Part shown: positions 62,396 through 64,000 of the stretch, piece by piece
How the letters are laid out: every line of letters begins with the position of its first letter
Numbering within the stretch: the first letter of the stretch is position 1
DNA from: Acinetobacter sp. ANC 5054
Lineage (GTDB): Bacteria; Pseudomonadota; Gammaproteobacteria; Pseudomonadales; Moraxellaceae
Direction: 5' to 3'
NCBI RefSeq assembly: GCF_002135295.1
Contig: NZ_NEGG01000004.1
Location: 51,488-115,487, forward strand
Length of the DNA: 64,000 bases
The notes under the pieces: generated by a model
What the model saw: the letters and a program-made list of their open reading frames with translations, nothing else
Databases searched by the model: none
What the model was told of the DNA's origin: nothing
Position numbers and translations under genes: made by a program

Positions 62396-63702
62396 TGAAG
62401 ACAAAACAGTTAAAACAAATTTTTAAAGCGTCAGCATTGGCACTTTGCCTCTCTACTTCAATGTCAGTTTTTGCTGCTGCGCAACCTAAAGATGAAATTG
62501 TAGCTGTTGTTGACAATAGCGTGATTCTACGCAGTGATTTAGATCAAAGTATCGCAGAAATTACACATCAACTTCAGGCTAAGAAACAAACTGTTCCACC
62601 CGTTGAATATTTACAACAACAGGCTCTAGAACAACTGATTACTCGTCAGGCACAGCTTGAACAGTTAAAGCGTTACAATGTAAAAGCAGATGAAAAAACT
62701 TTAAATGATGCTGTTTTAAAAGTCGCTAAAGATTCAGGTTATTCAAGCCTTGAAGCATTCCAGCAAAAATTGGATTCTGCTGCACCTAATACATATGCGT
62801 CATTACGTGCACGTATTGCTGAAGACATCGCACTACAACGCCTACGCCAACAATTAGTGACTTCACGCATCCAGATTAGCGATCAAGACGTTAAAAACTT
62901 CTTAAATTCACCTCAAGGTCAAGCAGCTTTAGGCAACCAAGTCCACGTGCTACATGTACGTGTATCGGGTAATGAAAATGCAGTAAAAGTTGCAGAAAAT
63001 GTACGTAAAGAACTTGCCAACTCCAACGATGCAAAAGCATTGAGCACCAAATTCAGCACCAAAGACATTAAAGTAGATGCTGCTGATATGGGTTTCCGCA
63101 ATTTATCTGACATTCCAGACGAACTAGCTGCTCGTGTTGCACCTTTACAAGTCGGCCAAACTACCGAGCTTATTTCTGTACGCGATGGTGTGCATGTTTT
63201 AAAACTTATTGATCGTAAAGGTGGCGAACAAAAGGCAATTGTTCCTCAATTCCAAACTCGCCATATCTTGATCCAACCATCTGAAGTAGTCAGCCCTGAA
63301 AATGCGAAGCAAATGATTGACAGTTTGTATTCTCGCCTACAAAAAGGTGAAGACTTCGCTGTACTTGCATCAACTTTTTCAAATGACACAGGTTCTGCTG
63401 CAAATGGCGGTAGCTTAGGCTGGGTTAGCCCGGGCGTGATGGTTCCTGAATTTGAAGCGCAAATGAAAGCAACTCCGAAAGGTGAGATCAGTAAACCATT
63501 CCAGTCTCAGTTTGGTTGGCACATTCTTCAAGTAACTGATACACGCCAACAAGATATGACCCATGAAGTGCAAGAGCGTATGGCACGTCAAATCTTAGGT
63601 GAACGTCAATTTGATACTGAGTTAGACAGCTGGTTACGTGAAATCCGCAATAATGCTTATGTTGAAATTAAAGACCCTGCTTTAGAGCGCAACAAAAAAT
63701 AA
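62395..63702 (+). CDS. surA: periplasmic chaperone/peptidyl-prolyl isomerase SurA
   Basis: Chaperone for outer-membrane proteins such as LptD and OmpW proteins. From ATG 62395, which overlaps the lptD stop (TAATG), it has 435 residues with a signal peptide ending VFAAA. The SurA_N helical domain is followed by two parvulin domains, the second with QTRHILIQPSE, GGSLGWVSPG and SQFGWHILQV. An upstream in-frame TTG-rich extension inside lptD is rejected. A strong terminator follows. Confidence 0.96.
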   Translation: MKTKQLKQIFKASALALCLSTSMSVFAAAQPKDEIVAVVDNSVILRSDLDQSIAEITHQLQAKKQTVPPVEYLQQQALEQLITRQAQLEQLKRYNVKADEKTLNDAVLKVAKDSGYSSLEAFQQKLDSAAPNTYASLRARIAEDIALQRLRQQLVTSRIQISDQDVKNFLNSPQGQAALGNQVHVLHVRVSGNENAVKVAENVRKELANSNDAKALSTKFSTKDIKVDAADMGFRNLSDIPDELAARVAPLQVGQTTELISVRDGVHVLKLIDRKGGEQKAIVPQFQTRHILIQPSEVVSPENAKQMIDSLYSRLQKGEDFAVLASTFSNDTGSAANGGSLGWVSPGVMVPEFEAQMKATPKGEISKPFQSQFGWHILQVTDTRQQDMTHEVQERMARQILGERQFDTELDSWLREIRNNAYVEIKDPALERNKK

Positions 63703-63705
63703 AAA

Positions 63706-63734
63706 TAAAAAAACCAGCTTCGGCTGGTTTTTTT
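63706..63734 (+). terminator. rho-independent terminator of lptD-surA
   Basis: Stem AAACCAGC/GCTGGTTT with TTCG tetraloop and T-run directly after surA. Confidence 0.93.
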
Positions 63735-63818
63735 AACTTTGTCTTTTAATAACTTATTCAATCGACCGTTTTTATTGATATTGTGCACAACTGAATCAGT
63801 TTAAAAAATTTAGACAAA

Positions 63819-63848
63819 AAAAAACCTCCCATTTCGGGAGGTTTTTTA
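63819..63848 (-). terminator. rho-independent terminator of the right-edge gene
   Basis: Stem AACCTCCC (63823-63830)/GGGAGGTT (63836-63843), plus-strand A-run giving the minus-strand U-tract. Lies 7 bp beyond the stop of the partial gene at the window edge. Confidence 0.9.
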
Positions 63849-63854
63849 ACTCAA

Positions 63855-64000
63855 TTAACGATTATTATTTTCGTCGTCTTGAGCTTCATCAAATTTAGTT
63901 TCACCTTCAAAGCCAGCGCCTTGACCACCGAAGCCACCTTGACCACCAAAGCCACCTTGTTGACCGCCGAAGCCGCCTTGACCGCCGAAGCCACCTTGAC
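63855..64000 (-). CDS. C-terminal end of a Gly/Phe/Gln-repeat protein (5' part beyond window)
   Basis: Only the last 48 codons are in the window. Reading toward the C-terminus, Gly-Gly-Phe-Gly-Gly-Gln units are followed by AGFEGETKFDEAQDDENNNR and a TAA stop at 63855-63857. The low-complexity repeat plus acidic tail may belong to an RNA- or DNA-binding protein or a membrane-associated protein, but the domain that would tell lies outside. It does not end like SSB (DDDxPF). Convergent with surA; own terminator. Confidence 0.7.
   Translation of the reverse strand, partial: QGGFGGQGGFGGQQGGFGGQGGFGGQGAGFEGETKFDEAQDDENNNR
63921..64000. repeat. 18-bp tandem repeats encoding Gly-Gly-Phe-Gly-Gly-Gln
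   Basis: Units related to TTGACCACCGAAGCCACC begin at 63921, 63939, 63957 (with an extra TTG codon) and 63978 and run on beyond the edge. All units keep the reading frame of the minus-strand gene. Confidence 0.85.

Overview
The window is chromosomal DNA of an Acinetobacter-like gammaproteobacterium. The base composition is A+T-rich (about 40% G+C by eye). Genus-typical markers include an AceI-type PACE exporter with its LysR regulator, a dispersed type II secretion gspHIJK block, and an rsmG-parA-parB cluster next to exbBD-msbA-lpxK-kdsB and murU-amgK/lptD-surA. No rRNA, tRNA, prophage, insertion sequence or CRISPR array was recognised. Most of the window is core genome; the accessory-looking parts lie in the first 38 kb.

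0-7 kb: a large FabG4-type 3-oxoacyl-ACP reductase (cut by the left edge) diverges from a FadI/FadA2-type thiolase with an unusual basic, Ser/Thr-rich N-terminal extension. Three tandem OmpW-family porin genes follow. They share almost identical barrels and 5' regions, but two large surface-loop regions are highly divergent. 7-15 kb: aceI/aceR biocide efflux, transaldolase, a LeuE-like exporter, a BenE-like transporter, an SMR exporter co-transcribed with a TetR repressor behind a clear palindromic operator, a lipoprotein esterase and two universal stress proteins. 15-30 kb: pepN, small orphan genes, a double zinc-ribbon unknown protein directly upstream of thiM, an unknown pair (possible GNAT-like protein plus lipoprotein), a TerC/CBS membrane protein, a MarR regulator, an SRAP-domain protein, an exported unknown protein, an aldehyde dehydrogenase and a small membrane protein. 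30-38 kb: malate synthase G, ZapE, an AraC regulator diverging from a Baeyer-Villiger-type monooxygenase, a LysO-like exporter and a REP-like palindrome.

37.8-59.8 kb: an unbroken run of minus-strand housekeeping genes: pyrF, lapA-ihfB, rpsA, cmk, an SRPBCC protein, tadA, an enoyl-CoA hydratase/hydrolase, ung, queD, gspK-J-I-H, a TetR regulator, tatD, pilZ, holB, kdsB, lpxK, msbA, exbD, exbB, parB, parA, rsmG, murU and amgK. Many neighbours overlap or abut (TAATG, TAGTG and ATGA junctions), which indicates long operons. The run links lipid A/Kdo synthesis and export, peptidoglycan recycling, chromosome partitioning and secretion.

59.9-64 kb: lptD-surA on the plus strand (outer-membrane LPS translocon and outer-membrane protein chaperone), then the 3' end of a minus-strand gene encoding a Gly/Phe/Gln repeat tail. 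The best candidates for something undescribed are the mosaic OmpW triplet, the zinc-ribbon protein linked to ThiM, the orphan gene pair at 21.9-23.2 kb, and several perfect palindromes in otherwise unexplained intergenic DNA.
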